NCBI GenBank assembly: GCA_910587305.1
Contig: CAJUKV010000007.1
Coordinates: 1-64,000, forward strand
Direction of reading: 5' to 3'
Length of the DNA stretch: 64,000 bases
DNA from: an uncultured Lachnospiraceae bacterium
GTDB taxonomy: Bacteria; Bacillota; Clostridia; Lachnospirales; Lachnospiraceae
Part shown: piece by piece, positions 16,507 to 24,852 of the stretch
Layout: each line of letters begins with the position of its first letter
Position numbering within the stretch: position 1 is the first letter of the stretch
The notes under the pieces: model-generated
The model's database searches: none
Told to the model about the DNA's origin: nothing
Seen by the model: the letters and a program-made list of their open reading frames with translations, nothing else
Translations under genes and position numbers: made by a program

Positions 16507-17337
16507 CTATGCCAGTTTCTTCCTGAGCATTGCAATTTCCTTTTTATGTCCCTGATCGTCCAGGGGCGTTTCCAGGTAAAAGGGCAGCTCCCGAAGAAGG
16601 GGATGCCCCAGCACTTGCAAAAGCGCTGAAAGCCCAATCTCTCCGTCCCCGATAGTGGCATGGCGGTCTTTATGGGAACCAAAGGGCATCATGCTGTCAT
16701 TTAAGTGGATTGCCCGCAGAAGAGAAAGATCAAGAACGCGGTCAAATTCTGCAAGAACCCCGTCTAAATCTTTTACAATATCGTATCCTGCCGCAAACAC
16801 ATGACAGGTATCCAGACATATCCCTACCTTTTCCGGATAAAGCATTCCTTCCCGGATTGCCCGCAGCTGCTCGAAGCTGACTCCTATCTCCGTTCCTTTC
16901 CCCGACATAGTCTCCAAAAGTACCGTAATGTTTTCCCTGCCTGTGATGGCCTGGTTCAATCCTCTTATAATATTTTGAATCCCCTCCCCGGCTCCGATTC
17001 CGGTATGGCTTCCCGGATGAAAGACAATGTACTCTATTCCCAGGGCATCCATTCTGGCAATGTCCTCCCTGATTACCATACAGGCAAACTCATATACCTC
17101 CTTCTTTGCACTTGCAAGGTTCATCGTATAAGGCGCATGGGCCAGCACCGGGCCGAGATGATTTTCTTCTCTTATCTGCCGAAATCTCGCAATTTCCGCC
17201 TCATTATATGTCCTATAGCCGGATCCCCTGGGATTGCGGCTGAAAATCTGCATAGTGTTCGCTTCCATTTTCACCACATTTTCAGCCATTTTTGCAAGGC
17301 CATCGGCAATGGACATATGGGTTCCTATTGTCAGCAT
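16507..17337 (-). CDS. nfo: Endonuclease IV (deoxyribonuclease IV)
   Basis: A 276-residue AP endonuclease that cleaves 5' to abasic sites in base-excision repair. The TIM barrel carries the three AP2 signatures: EYIVFHPGSHTG, CLDTCHVFAAGYD and LNDSMMPFGSHKDRHATIGDGEIG, which hold the His, Glu and Asp ligands of the trinuclear zinc site. Length is normal for the family. GAGGAGCG precedes the ATG. It lies downstream of ibrB across a family C repeat, which makes co-transcription doubtful. Confidence 0.95.
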   Translation of the reverse strand: MLTIGTHMSIADGLAKMAENVVKMEANTMQIFSRNPRGSGYRTYNEAEIARFRQIREENHLGPVLAHAPYTMNLASAKKEVYEFACMVIREDIARMDALGIEYIVFHPGSHTGIGAGEGIQNIIRGLNQAITGRENITVLLETMSGKGTEIGVSFEQLRAIREGMLYPEKVGICLDTCHVFAAGYDIVKDLDGVLAEFDRVLDLSLLRAIHLNDSMMPFGSHKDRHATIGDGEIGLSALLQVLGHPLLRELPFYLETPLDDQGHKKEIAMLRKKLA

Positions 17338-17387
17338 ATCCTTCGCTCCTCGTATAATAAGTTTGTAAGCTTTTATTTTCCTTGTAG

Positions 17388-17460
17388 TGAATGTTATTTA
17401 AGTTTAAGCGCCCAGGCCAGCCGTTAACTTAACGACACTGCCTTGTAATAGTTGTGAACC
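17388..17460. repeat. Family C dispersed repeat
   Basis: Shares AGCGCC, CCAGCCGTTAAC and AATAGT blocks, in the same order and spacing, with the copy at 28860-28925. It occupies most of the gap between nfo and ibrB. The flank at 17460-17485 has a further small hairpin (GGCGG..CCCGGC). Confidence 0.65.
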
Positions 17461-17533
17461 CATGGCGGCGTTTGTACGCCCGGCACAACAAATGTACAAA
17501 GCGGTTAAGTAAGCGTTCTTTTTATACGGCCCT

Positions 17534-18073
17534 TCATTCTTCCATATTTGTATCTATTTCCTCCGCCGGCTGCCATGCTTTTCCGAATTTTACATCTTTA
17601 AACATAGTCATAAGGCCCGTAATTTGCTTGAGCCTTAAGATCTCATCCCGATCCATACCCAGGTGCCTGGAGATCCATGCATCTGACCGCCCCATCTCCT
17701 GCAGTTCCTTCACAATATTGCTCATCAAATCCACATTGTGACTTCCCCGCGCCCTGTTGTGGCGTATGGTGCTTGCCATCCTGTGATCGATAGGCTTGCG
17801 GATTACGGAAACCGGCAGCATGCCTTTTTCTCTCTCATAAATATCCGTATGCTCTAACATAATCCTGTAACGGTGGAAGCCGTCAACAATCACATATATA
17901 TCGTTTTCCCTGCTATAATAACACACAATAGGCATCGTGTATCCATCCTCTTTAATGCTCTCGTAGAGCAGCTTCATTTCAGGCGGAGCCACCGCGTTTG
18001 GATTGTAGGTATTTGGTTTTATCTTTTCAATCGGAACGGAAATCACATTGTAAACCGGACTTTTGTACTCCAT
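17534..18073 (-). CDS. ibrB: ParB/sulfiredoxin-fold protein, IbrB-like
   Basis: A 179-residue ParB-N/Spo0J-like domain. It opens with the conserved VISVPIEKIKPNTYNPN strand, has DGFHRYR at residues 64-70 where ParB proteins carry the nucleotide-binding GxRR/GFHR motif, and NRARGSH at 106-112. It then continues into a helix-turn-helix-like stretch (MGRSDAWISRHLGMDRDEILRLKQITGL). GGGAGG lies before the ATG. It follows the PAPS-reductase-like gene by 81 bp, the same pairing as IbrA-IbrB, which in E. coli activates eib surface-protein genes. Whether it acts in transcription, DNA modification or defence here is unknown. Confidence 0.82.
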   Translation of the reverse strand: MEYKSPVYNVISVPIEKIKPNTYNPNAVAPPEMKLLYESIKEDGYTMPIVCYYSRENDIYVIVDGFHRYRIMLEHTDIYEREKGMLPVSVIRKPIDHRMASTIRHNRARGSHNVDLMSNIVKELQEMGRSDAWISRHLGMDRDEILRLKQITGLMTMFKDVKFGKAWQPAEEIDTNMEE

Positions 18074-18154
18074 ATTTTATCCTCCCTATCGCCCAGGCCG
18101 TACCTGTTTCCTCTGTACTTTTTGCCTCCCGGATTTTATCCTTAACTCAAATTT

Positions 18155-19477
18155 TTACTCTATTTCTTCAATACTTTTGTATTTATTTTTGATAATTTCA
18201 AGGCGCTTTTTTTGCTGTTTGCTCATGCCAAATCCCATGAATCTGCAGAGGTGGTCATTTTTTAAAATACAGTAGCACATCCTTTTCCAGCTGGGAATGT
18301 CCTTAGTGGTTTTGATATCATCCGTATCATCCGGAATGCTCCCCTCAAATATTATCCGCGTTTTTTTATTTGCCGTATAATTTGAAACCCCGTTCCTCCT
18401 GATTTTGTATCCATGCCTTTCCAGTTCCAAAATCGTCCCCTCGTCCAGACCGCCGCCTGTTTTATGCCAAAATTCTATGGAGGTTTTGAATTTTTTTATG
18501 TAATTATTGCGCAGCCTTGCAGGAAGGGTATCTAATAAAAACAAAGTATATGATTTCCAGGTATGCCCTTCCGGCATTGTGATGTTGCGATATCCCATTG
18601 CCTTCGTTCTGCCATAAATATTGGCAAAATTCGCTCCCCGCACCCTTCCAACCAATTTTACCCACATCTCCGGATCTATGACTCTGTACAGATTCAGAGC
18701 GTCCTTTGAGTAATCGTTAAAAGGAGAGGCCACCCGCATCTGAGAGACCTTAAGTCCTGCCATATAATAAAGATCATACAGATGGTTGTAATCATAGTCA
18801 AAAAGATAATTGGCGTGCCACACATCCGCCGATGACCAGTCATAAAGCGGAGAAGCACACCAGACGTCCTTAAACTGCTTGGTAATCCAGCAGTTTCCCT
18901 CATATCCATACTTCTTATTTACAAATCCATTGTACCTTTGAAGCGATTCGTCCGCACGCATGCCAAGCAGACACACCGTTTTCCTGTTTCCATGGGAAAT
19001 TTTATACCAGCGTCCAAACTGTTTGGCGAGATCTTCCTGATGCATTTTATACCGGTAAGTGGTCATGGGATTGTTTTCAAGGTTAATCACATAGTCCTTG
19101 TCCGGCATCTGTCTGACCCAGACATCCTTTTTGGTGTCGTCCCAGGGATACCAGTACATCTCATAACTGCTTAGGGCTGTCCTTGTTGCCATAGGAAGAC
19201 ACACCCAGTACGGGCGCACCTCATCCTTGATCCGATCAAAGGTTCTTTCCACATATTCCGTGGTAACTGTATACTGTGCCTCGAAATCCTGATGAAAAAC
19301 CCCTACCTTTCTTCTGGGCCAGTACTTTTTCTGATAATCCAGCACCAGATTCAGCAAAAGTCCGCTGTCCTTTCCTCCTGAAAAGGAAACGTAAACATTA
19401 TCAAACTCCTCAAAGAGATAATGCAGCCTATCCTGCAGGGCTTCGTATACATTCTGCTCCATAAATTCTCTTACCAT
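18155..19477 (-). CDS. ibrA: PAPS-reductase-family PP-loop protein, IbrA-like (DUF3440)
   Basis: A 440-residue PP-loop pyrophosphatase-superfamily protein. SFSGGKDS at residues 31-38 is the nucleotide-binding P-loop. The PAPS-reductase-like domain covers about residues 15-250 and a DUF3440-like C-terminal region follows, with no reductase ECGLH cysteine motif at the C-terminus. It therefore probably adenylates or thiolates a substrate rather than reducing PAPS (inference from family). The gene is transcribed just before ibrB. Its 5' flank holds the large family B palindrome array, which could lie in its leader transcript. Confidence 0.85.
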   Translation of the reverse strand: MVREFMEQNVYEALQDRLHYLFEEFDNVYVSFSGGKDSGLLLNLVLDYQKKYWPRRKVGVFHQDFEAQYTVTTEYVERTFDRIKDEVRPYWVCLPMATRTALSSYEMYWYPWDDTKKDVWVRQMPDKDYVINLENNPMTTYRYKMHQEDLAKQFGRWYKISHGNRKTVCLLGMRADESLQRYNGFVNKKYGYEGNCWITKQFKDVWCASPLYDWSSADVWHANYLFDYDYNHLYDLYYMAGLKVSQMRVASPFNDYSKDALNLYRVIDPEMWVKLVGRVRGANFANIYGRTKAMGYRNITMPEGHTWKSYTLFLLDTLPARLRNNYIKKFKTSIEFWHKTGGGLDEGTILELERHGYKIRRNGVSNYTANKKTRIIFEGSIPDDTDDIKTTKDIPSWKRMCYCILKNDHLCRFMGFGMSKQQKKRLEIIKNKYKSIEEIE

Positions 19478-19493
19478 GATTCTACCCCCGTAT

Positions 19494-19737
19494 ACCGCAA
19501 GCTGTGCTTGCGGCGCAAATATCGTGGGGAGAATATCCGTCAGGACATTCTTCCAAAGTGTGAAGCTTTAGTTGTTCTCAGGCGGCATCTTCTGCCGCCT
19601 TAGACAATCTTCATCTGGTTTTCACACTTCCCGACATACCGCTTTGCGGCACAAGCAATGTGTGAAGATAGCTTGCTTTGCAAGCTTTAGTTGTTCTTAG
19701 GCGGCGTTTTCTGACGCCTTAGAACTTCTCTTCACAC
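19494..19737. repeat. Family B nested palindromes, two copies
   Basis: Two related elements in tandem. Copy 1: hairpin CCGCAAG/CTTGCGG (19495-19513), then a block opened by GTGTGAAG (19558-19565) and closed by TTCACAC (19621-19627), holding an inner stem GGCGGC/GCCGCC. Copy 2: hairpin CCGC-TTT-GCGG (19639-19649), then a 78-bp block (19660-19737) closed by GTGTGAAG/CTTCACAC. Inside that block are the hairpins AGCTTGC-TTT-GCAAGCT and TTCTTAGGCG/CGCCTTAGAA, giving a cloverleaf-like three-way junction. The array fills most of the 397-bp gap between ibrA and the ABC permease gene; 19738-19874 holds no gene. Confidence 0.88.
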
Positions 19738-19874
19738 TTCACCGCAGTATAAAATTTCCATATTTTGGAAATTACCGCTAATAGAGAATTTATCATAGAA
19801 AGCGGGGAAATTCAACAAAATGAGACAAAGTTTTGGAGCTTTTGGTAATGGTTACGACTTTGGGCCGTAAAAAT

Positions 19875-20636
19875 TCAAGCTTGATTTTTTCGTATTTGGG
19901 ACAGGAAAAGCAGGATTCCCGCAGCGGATCCTAAGAAAATAAAGGACTGGATAAAAGGCATAAACTGATAGCTCCCTCCCTGCCAAAAATCTATGAAGTC
20001 ATTGCTTACATAGGTCATGGGAAGGGCCCGCGCCACCTTTTGAAGGGCTACGGGAAGCTGATCCGTGCGCATCCCCATCATACCGGTTAAGATCATCATG
20101 ATAAAATAAAGGCACATTACCACGCCAAATGTAAGGCTGAATTTCTGCAAAAGATTGGCAAGAGCATGGGCTATCACCAGAAAGATTCCCCCTATCAGGT
20201 ACAGCGATATCACCAGGCAAAGCAGGGACGATGCCGCCGGTCTTTGTACTTTCATGACAACTGCCTGAAAAACTGCAAAAATAAAAAAAGCTATGGTCAT
20301 TAAAATAAAATGAGCCGCTATCTTGGCCGTCACCTCACATTTTTCTCCCAGCCCAAACAGCCGCATCCTTAGGGGGATCCCTTTTTCAATTTCCAGTGCA
20401 TAAAGAGCCCCGTAACCTATCAGCATGATGGCCATGGGTATTACCAGCGTCATGGTCAGCATAATAGAAGTTACAATCTCCTTTTGTATTTCCTCAGACG
20501 CCTGGCCGCCTACTGTTTTTGACAAAAGCAGGCACATTAGGTTGGGAAACACAATACCGAAAAAATGAGGCATAAAGTTGCCGTTGATGTTTCTAAGTTC
20601 ATATAAAATCATGGATAAGTTGCATTTTTTCTTCAT
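19875..20636 (-). CDS. ABC-2 type transporter permease
   Basis: A 253-residue membrane protein with about six predicted helices and the ABC-2 (ABC-type exporter) topology: a cytoplasmic N-terminus, an early helix around FGIVFPNLMCLLL and a cluster of C-terminal helices. The start at 20636 follows GGAGGATTAGT; the frame could extend 39 bp further without a better site. It is the last gene of a regulator-kinase-ATPase-permease operon, 74 bp behind the ATPase. It probably exports or clears a peptide, lipid or antibiotic; the substrate is unknown. Confidence 0.88.
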   Translation of the reverse strand: MKKKCNLSMILYELRNINGNFMPHFFGIVFPNLMCLLLSKTVGGQASEEIQKEIVTSIMLTMTLVIPMAIMLIGYGALYALEIEKGIPLRMRLFGLGEKCEVTAKIAAHFILMTIAFFIFAVFQAVVMKVQRPAASSLLCLVISLYLIGGIFLVIAHALANLLQKFSLTFGVVMCLYFIMMILTGMMGMRTDQLPVALQKVARALPMTYVSNDFIDFWQGGSYQFMPFIQSFIFLGSAAGILLFLSQIRKNQA

Positions 20637-20674
20637 ACTAATCCTCCATTCCTCCCGGCGTCCGCCGCCGTTCA

Positions 20675-20706
20675 CTCAATGACATTAGCCTTGAATAGTA
20701 ACAATA
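20675..20706. repeat. Family C repeat, partial copy
   Basis: CAATGACATTAGCCTTGAATAGTAACAATA repeats the right-hand part of the family C copy at 28898-28925. It sits in the 74-bp gap between the ATPase and permease genes. Confidence 0.5.
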
Positions 20707-20710
20707 TACG

Positions 20711-21577
20711 CTACTTTTCATAAAATCTCTCTCTTGCATTCATAAACAGAATTTCAATATCGGAACTGCTTCTTTTAAAATTGACATTATTTTCCGCTAA
20801 AGCCGTCATTATTTCCCGTTCCTGCTCTTTGTTTTCACAGGACAGGGCAATCAAATGCTCCGGCGATTTCAAAACAGGAAAACCTTTTGACAATTCCCTG
20901 TTTTTTTCGCTGTTTTCCATGATAAAGACCACCTTTCCGCAGTACTTTTCGAAAAGCGCATCTTTTTTCCCGAAGGCGACCACCCTTCCCTTATCCAGAA
21001 TCAGGAGTTTATCAGCAAGCTGCTCCAGCTCCTCATAATAATGGGAAACCACCACCAGAGTGTCCTCCTTATCCCGATACCATTCCGAAAGCTTTTCCGT
21101 CAGTTTCTGTCTGGTCTCAAAATCAAGGCCCGACGTAACTTCGTCATAAAAGGTCAACTCGGCTTTTTGAAACATTACCATGATGATGGTAAACTTCTGC
21201 TTCTGCCCACCTGAGAGTGCGTTAAACCTTTTAGACAGGCAAGACTCGAAAGCAAAGAAAGCAATCAGTTCCTGCAATTCCTTATTTTTTTCAATTTTGG
21301 TATCCAGTATGGTTTCCATAATATATTTTATGGGCATGGTGGTCACATACTCATTAAACTGCATATGTACCGCCATCTGCTCCGGCTTAAGCTGCGTTAT
21401 GATCCTTCCCCTGTAAGGCACCAGTCCAAAAAGCGCTTTTATCAAGGTTGATTTCCCGGCGCCGTTAGATCCAATGACGCCGATCCGTTCCCCCTTATCA
21501 AAAGAAATGGGTTCCTCAATTTTCAGCGCTGTCTGACTGCCATATTTCACTTCTAACTGCCCGATTGTCACCAGCAT
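20711..21577 (-). CDS. ABC transporter ATP-binding protein
   Basis: A 288-residue ATPase with Walker A GSNGAGKST (about residues 36-44), signature LSGGQKQKF, Walker B LTFYDE and the switch His in VVVSHYYEELEQLADK. This layout is typical of drug- or peptide-exporting ABC-2 systems. The preferred start is the ATG at 21577 after GGGAGGGAG. It is 27 bp behind the sensor kinase gene and powers the permease encoded next. Confidence 0.93.
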   Translation of the reverse strand: MLVTIGQLEVKYGSQTALKIEEPISFDKGERIGVIGSNGAGKSTLIKALFGLVPYRGRIITQLKPEQMAVHMQFNEYVTTMPIKYIMETILDTKIEKNKELQELIAFFAFESCLSKRFNALSGGQKQKFTIIMVMFQKAELTFYDEVTSGLDFETRQKLTEKLSEWYRDKEDTLVVVSHYYEELEQLADKLLILDKGRVVAFGKKDALFEKYCGKVVFIMENSEKNRELSKGFPVLKSPEHLIALSCENKEQEREIMTALAENNVNFKRSSSDIEILFMNARERFYEK

Positions 21578-21604
21578 AATCTTTCTCCCTCCCAAACCTC
21601 ATTT

Positions 21605-23290
21605 TTACCTGAAACTAACTGAAAGCTTTGCCTGTACTCCGCTTTCCATATTTTCCACCTCCAGCGCACATCCTGAAAGCCTGCTGTAATAGGACGCCAC
21701 ATAGAGCCCCAATCCCTTTCCCTTCCTGTTCGCGTCGCTGCTCACAAAAGGCTTGTAAATTCCCGGCATCAGCTTTTTATCAATGATCGTTCCATAATTT
21801 CTGATGCAGAGCTCCCTTTGATCCACCTCGATTTCAATCCTTTCTCCTGCCGGCGTATACTGTACGGCATTGGAAAGAAGGTTATCAACAATCTTTTTCA
21901 TCATTTCCCGGTCGGCATAAGCCCTCCCGCTGCCCTTTAAATCAATGTGCAGCCCTTTTTCTTCTATCTGAACCTGATAATTTATCAAAAGCTCCCGCAG
22001 CAAATCTTCCAAAGATACGCTTTCCTTTTGCATATTTTCCGCATGATAATTCAGACATAAAATGTCCTCCACAATTTTTCTCATGGATAAAAGCTGCTTT
22101 TTCACCTCCGGAAGATACTCTTTTACATTCTTATATTTTCCCACTTCGTTCATCATGCCTTCTACCAGCAAAAGGGCCGCCGCTACGGGAGTTTTCAGCT
22201 GGTGAGAGGTGGCGCGTAAGAATACCTCCTGCCGCTCGTTTTCCTCCTCCAATGCCCTGTTTTTTTGCGCAAGCTCCTGGTATTTGGTATAAAGCTCCCC
22301 GTAGAGCGCCTGTAAGGCGTTGCCCAAAGCGCCAATTTCGTCTCCGCTGTCAAAGGTTATCTCCTCCGGCGCAAAGCCCTCCGTAATTCTGACGCTTTCC
22401 GCATAGTCTGCCAGCCGGATAATGGGATTGACAATTTTTCCGGAAAAGAAACGGGAGGAAAGCAGCACTAACAGGAACAGCACTGCGGCAATCATAGGCA
22501 GGCTTTCCATCACCACCGGCCTGATTTCGCCCATCTGGGGCGTCATAGTGGGCAGAACCGTCATAAAAAAACCGTCTTTATCATAGCTCATGGCGATATA
22601 GGTGGTGTAACTGTAATTTCCATCGCTGACCCCTCCCTCATATACAAAGGAATCCTCCGAAAGCATGTGGATTTTAGAATATTCCTCCCGGTATACCCCC
22701 TGACTGCCCCTGTCTTCCAGCTGTACGGTAACCGGGGCATTTTCCGAAATCAGATTTTGTTCTGAAAGTTTTCCACGTACCTGCTCCCAAAGAATTAGAT
22801 AATCCTCCCCGGAAAATTCGCCTGATGCACCTGTTTTTCCCGTATCTGCCGCTTTGTCATCCAGCTCTTTGCCGCCTGCCCCCTGGTCCTTTGATTTTGC
22901 AGTATCGGACGCCGCTTCCTCCGGTATTTCGATAAGTGCGGAAGATTTCATGCTTTCCATCATATTCCGGAAAGAATCCAACACCCCCTGCAATTCCTCA
23001 TCCTGTACCGTTATCGTCATTTGAAAAAATTTACCCGCCGCGTATATTTCCTTTCCCTCTTTGGGAATTTTTACGGAAAATGTGGAAGAAGGATTTTTCA
23101 CCGTCAGATTATCATAGCTTTCCTTTGCCTGGTACCCCTCCTGAAGCTCCACAACAGACTTGAAATTATCCTTCATCACATAATCCACATATAAAGATGG
23201 CAGCATAAGCACAAAATACCCTACGATAAAGGCCGTCATGATTGCGGCAAGTGCAATGCTGTAGAAAAAAGTTTTTTTTGACAAACCCAT
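21605..23290 (-). CDS. Sensor histidine kinase with large extracytoplasmic domain
   Basis: A 561-residue membrane kinase: first membrane helix at residues about 8-30, an extracellular sensor of some 230 residues (with a D/E/K/G-rich unstructured stretch near 125-145), second helix around 265-285, HAMP domain, coiled coil, HisKA with the phospho-acceptor H363 in SHQLKTP, and HATPase_c with N, G1 and G2 boxes (NLLSNAVQYTP, GKGLGLY). The start codon shares one base with the response-regulator stop (TAATG), so the two are coupled. It probably senses the compound handled by the ABC exporter encoded downstream. Confidence 0.93.
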   Translation of the reverse strand: MGLSKKTFFYSIALAAIMTAFIVGYFVLMLPSLYVDYVMKDNFKSVVELQEGYQAKESYDNLTVKNPSSTFSVKIPKEGKEIYAAGKFFQMTITVQDEELQGVLDSFRNMMESMKSSALIEIPEEAASDTAKSKDQGAGGKELDDKAADTGKTGASGEFSGEDYLILWEQVRGKLSEQNLISENAPVTVQLEDRGSQGVYREEYSKIHMLSEDSFVYEGGVSDGNYSYTTYIAMSYDKDGFFMTVLPTMTPQMGEIRPVVMESLPMIAAVLFLLVLLSSRFFSGKIVNPIIRLADYAESVRITEGFAPEEITFDSGDEIGALGNALQALYGELYTKYQELAQKNRALEEENERQEVFLRATSHQLKTPVAAALLLVEGMMNEVGKYKNVKEYLPEVKKQLLSMRKIVEDILCLNYHAENMQKESVSLEDLLRELLINYQVQIEEKGLHIDLKGSGRAYADREMMKKIVDNLLSNAVQYTPAGERIEIEVDQRELCIRNYGTIIDKKLMPGIYKPFVSSDANRKGKGLGLYVASYYSRLSGCALEVENMESGVQAKLSVSFR

Positions 23291-23958
23291 TATGAATCTC
23301 CTTCCTGGAACTGATAACCCACGCCGATGACTGTTTTAATATAATTTCCCGGCAGCTTTTTGCGCAGGTTTTTTACATGGGCGTCAATGATCCTGTCATT
23401 CCCCACATAATCCTCATTAAATATCCGCAAAATCAGCTGTTCCCGGGTAAAAGCTCTTTTTGGCTCCTTTTTCAGAACCTGCAGCAGTAAAAATTCGCTT
23501 AAGGTGAGCTCTAATGGGGCCCCGTCATAAAAGGCCTGATAGGAATCCTCATAAATCACCAGCCCCTTTTCCTTTTGCTGATCCTTCCTTTTTACCCGCC
23601 TAAGAATGGTTTCCATTCTTTTTAACAAAATAATCGGGGACACCGGCTTAATCACATAGTCGTCCGCATAAAGATTGAAAGCCTGCACCTGGGTCTTTTC
23701 ATCATCTAAGGCCGTGAGCATGATGGTGGCCATCCCGCTCCTGTGCTCCTTTATATACGCCAAAACCTCAAGACCGCTTACTTCGGGAACCATGATATCC
23801 AAAACCGCCATGTCAAATTCCCGCTCCTTAAGAAGGGCAAGGGCCCTTTGCCCATCCTCTGCCTCCGTCACCTCATAATTCTGCATTTTCATGTACTCCG
23901 CCAAAACCTCACGTATGGTCGGTTCATCCTCCAAAAATAAAATCTGTGTTGCGCTCAT
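23290..23958 (-). CDS. OmpR-family response regulator
   Basis: A 222-residue regulator with a receiver domain (phospho-acceptor D54 in VLDIMVP, acidic pocket E10-D11, K in IKPVSP) and a winged-helix trans_reg_C domain (about 130-220, ending NYIKTVIGVGYQF). It is the first gene of the four-gene operon, after GGGGAG. It most likely activates its own operon, including the ABC exporter. Confidence 0.94.
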   Translation of the reverse strand: MSATQILFLEDEPTIREVLAEYMKMQNYEVTEAEDGQRALALLKEREFDMAVLDIMVPEVSGLEVLAYIKEHRSGMATIMLTALDDEKTQVQAFNLYADDYVIKPVSPIILLKRMETILRRVKRKDQQKEKGLVIYEDSYQAFYDGAPLELTLSEFLLLQVLKKEPKRAFTREQLILRIFNEDYVGNDRIIDAHVKNLRKKLPGNYIKTVIGVGYQFQEGDS

Positions 23959-23973
23959 TCTTTACTCCCCTAC

Positions 23974-24002
23974 GCCGTACGCTTTGCACGCCTGCTTATT
24001 GA
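23974..24002 (-). repeat. Family A repeat, diverged copy
   Basis: On the minus strand AATAAGCAGG...GCAAAGCGTACGGCG retains the AATAAGC start and the paired GC/AAA/GC centre of family A. It lies just upstream of the response-regulator gene. The rest of the 314-bp gap up to 24272 holds only the promoter listed next. Confidence 0.4.
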
Positions 24003-24197
24003 CCATCAAAAGCCCCTCTGTGATACTGAGATTATTTATTATGCAATTATTTTAACATAACGGTATGAATTTTATATGAAGATTCTATGAGATATATATC
24101 TTGCCGCACGGTTCACACACCATTTTAGCGACATGCTTCCACTACAAAGACCTGCGCTAAATTATTATTTCTTTATTCCACACATCCGATGAAATCC

Positions 24198-24226
24198 TTG
24201 TAAAATCAGTGATAACAGCATATAAT
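24198..24226 (+). promoter_or_regulatory. Promoter of the ParE/RelE-type toxin-antitoxin operon
   Basis: TTGTAA (24198-24203), 17-bp spacer, TATAAT (24221-24226), about 47 bp before the antitoxin start. Confidence 0.7.
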
Positions 24227-24272
24227 AAAAGACAGGGAGCTTGAAATATGCGATATGGAAGGAGATGGTTTT

Positions 24273-24431
24273 ATGGCATTTGCAGAAGCAGTTAAAACTA
24301 GTGAAAATACTTATACCATTGGAAATGCTATGGACGCCCTGTTATCAAAACTAGATGAAGCATTAGATGATGTAGAACATGGACGAATTTTGGACGAAGC
24401 TGAATTGTGGGATGAAATTGATGCGATTTAA
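24273..24431 (+). CDS. Small antitoxin of a ParE/RelE-type pair
   Basis: A 52-residue acidic protein (start MAFAEAVKTSENTY, end WDEIDAI) directly before a ParE/RelE-type toxin gene, with AAGGAG 8 nt before its ATG. It is dominated by a C-terminal acidic helix (LDEALDDVEHGRILDEAEL), as expected of a short antitoxin that wraps its toxin. No DNA-binding fold can be recognised. The gene ends 2 bp before the GTG of the toxin gene. Confidence 0.75.
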   Translation: MAFAEAVKTSENTYTIGNAMDALLSKLDEALDDVEHGRILDEAELWDEIDAI

Positions 24432-24433
24432 GA

Positions 24434-24799
24434 GTGGGTGGTTCATTGCAAAAGAAATATAGAATTAAATATACTTATAGCAGCAGAGACGATATTCGGA
24501 GATTGAAGAAATATATTTTAAATAATTTTAAGTATCGTGAACTGGGTGAGAATTTTTCGAAGAAGATAAAGACAGCAGTCGATGGTTTAAGAACCTTTCC
24601 CACAGGCTATAATACAACGGGGATTCAGTACAGAGGATATGATATTTATCTTAAACCATATCGTACATATCTTTTGTTTTATATTGTAGATGATGGTTCG
24701 TCAGCAGTGACTATTCTTCGAGTATTGCAGGATGGAATGAATTGGCAATATATTTTGAAGCGCTGGATGAATGAACAAGGTGCGAAAGGGAAAAACTGA
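24434..24799 (+). CDS. RelE/ParE-family toxin
   Basis: A 121-residue basic protein with the RelE/ParE layout: N-terminal strand YRIKYTYSSRDDIRRLKKYI, helical hairpin, then FPTGYNTTGIQYRGYDIYLKPYRTYLLFYIVDD and the final strand VTILRVLQDGMNWQYIL. The Y-R-x-x-Y-R-x-L-F-Y-I segment is a strong family marker. Such proteins inhibit gyrase (ParE) or cut ribosome-bound mRNA (RelE). The start could be GTG 24434 or TTG 24446; neither has a strong ribosome site, consistent with coupling to the antitoxin. Confidence 0.87.
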   Translation: MGGSLQKKYRIKYTYSSRDDIRRLKKYILNNFKYRELGENFSKKIKTAVDGLRTFPTGYNTTGIQYRGYDIYLKPYRTYLLFYIVDDGSSAVTILRVLQDGMNWQYILKRWMNEQGAKGKN

Positions 24800-24838
24800 C
24801 AGCATCGCCCTCACCCATGAAAGAGTGAGGGCGGCTGT
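24799..24838. terminator. Bidirectional hairpin between toxin gene and metG
   Basis: GCCCTCAC (24807-24814) pairs with GTGAGGGC (24825-24832), inside an outer ACAGC/GCTGT pair. It lies between two convergent genes and could end transcription in both directions, although the T-runs are short. Confidence 0.65.
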
Positions 24839-24852
24839 GTTAATTAGAATTT

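Noticed and set aside
11024..19477. A larger defence island or integrated element across the toxin-antitoxin, OGG1, orphan-module and IbrAB genes
   Set aside because: No integrase, transposase, relaxase, phage gene or att-like direct repeat was seen, and MATE, nfo and ogg genes are interspersed. The cluster may be accessory, but an element cannot be delimited.
19494..19737. Possible tRNA or tmRNA because of the cloverleaf-like pairing
   Set aside because: There is no acceptor CCA region, no TPsiC-like GTTCGAATC box and no anticodon arm, and similar units recur in tandem at 50.2 kb.
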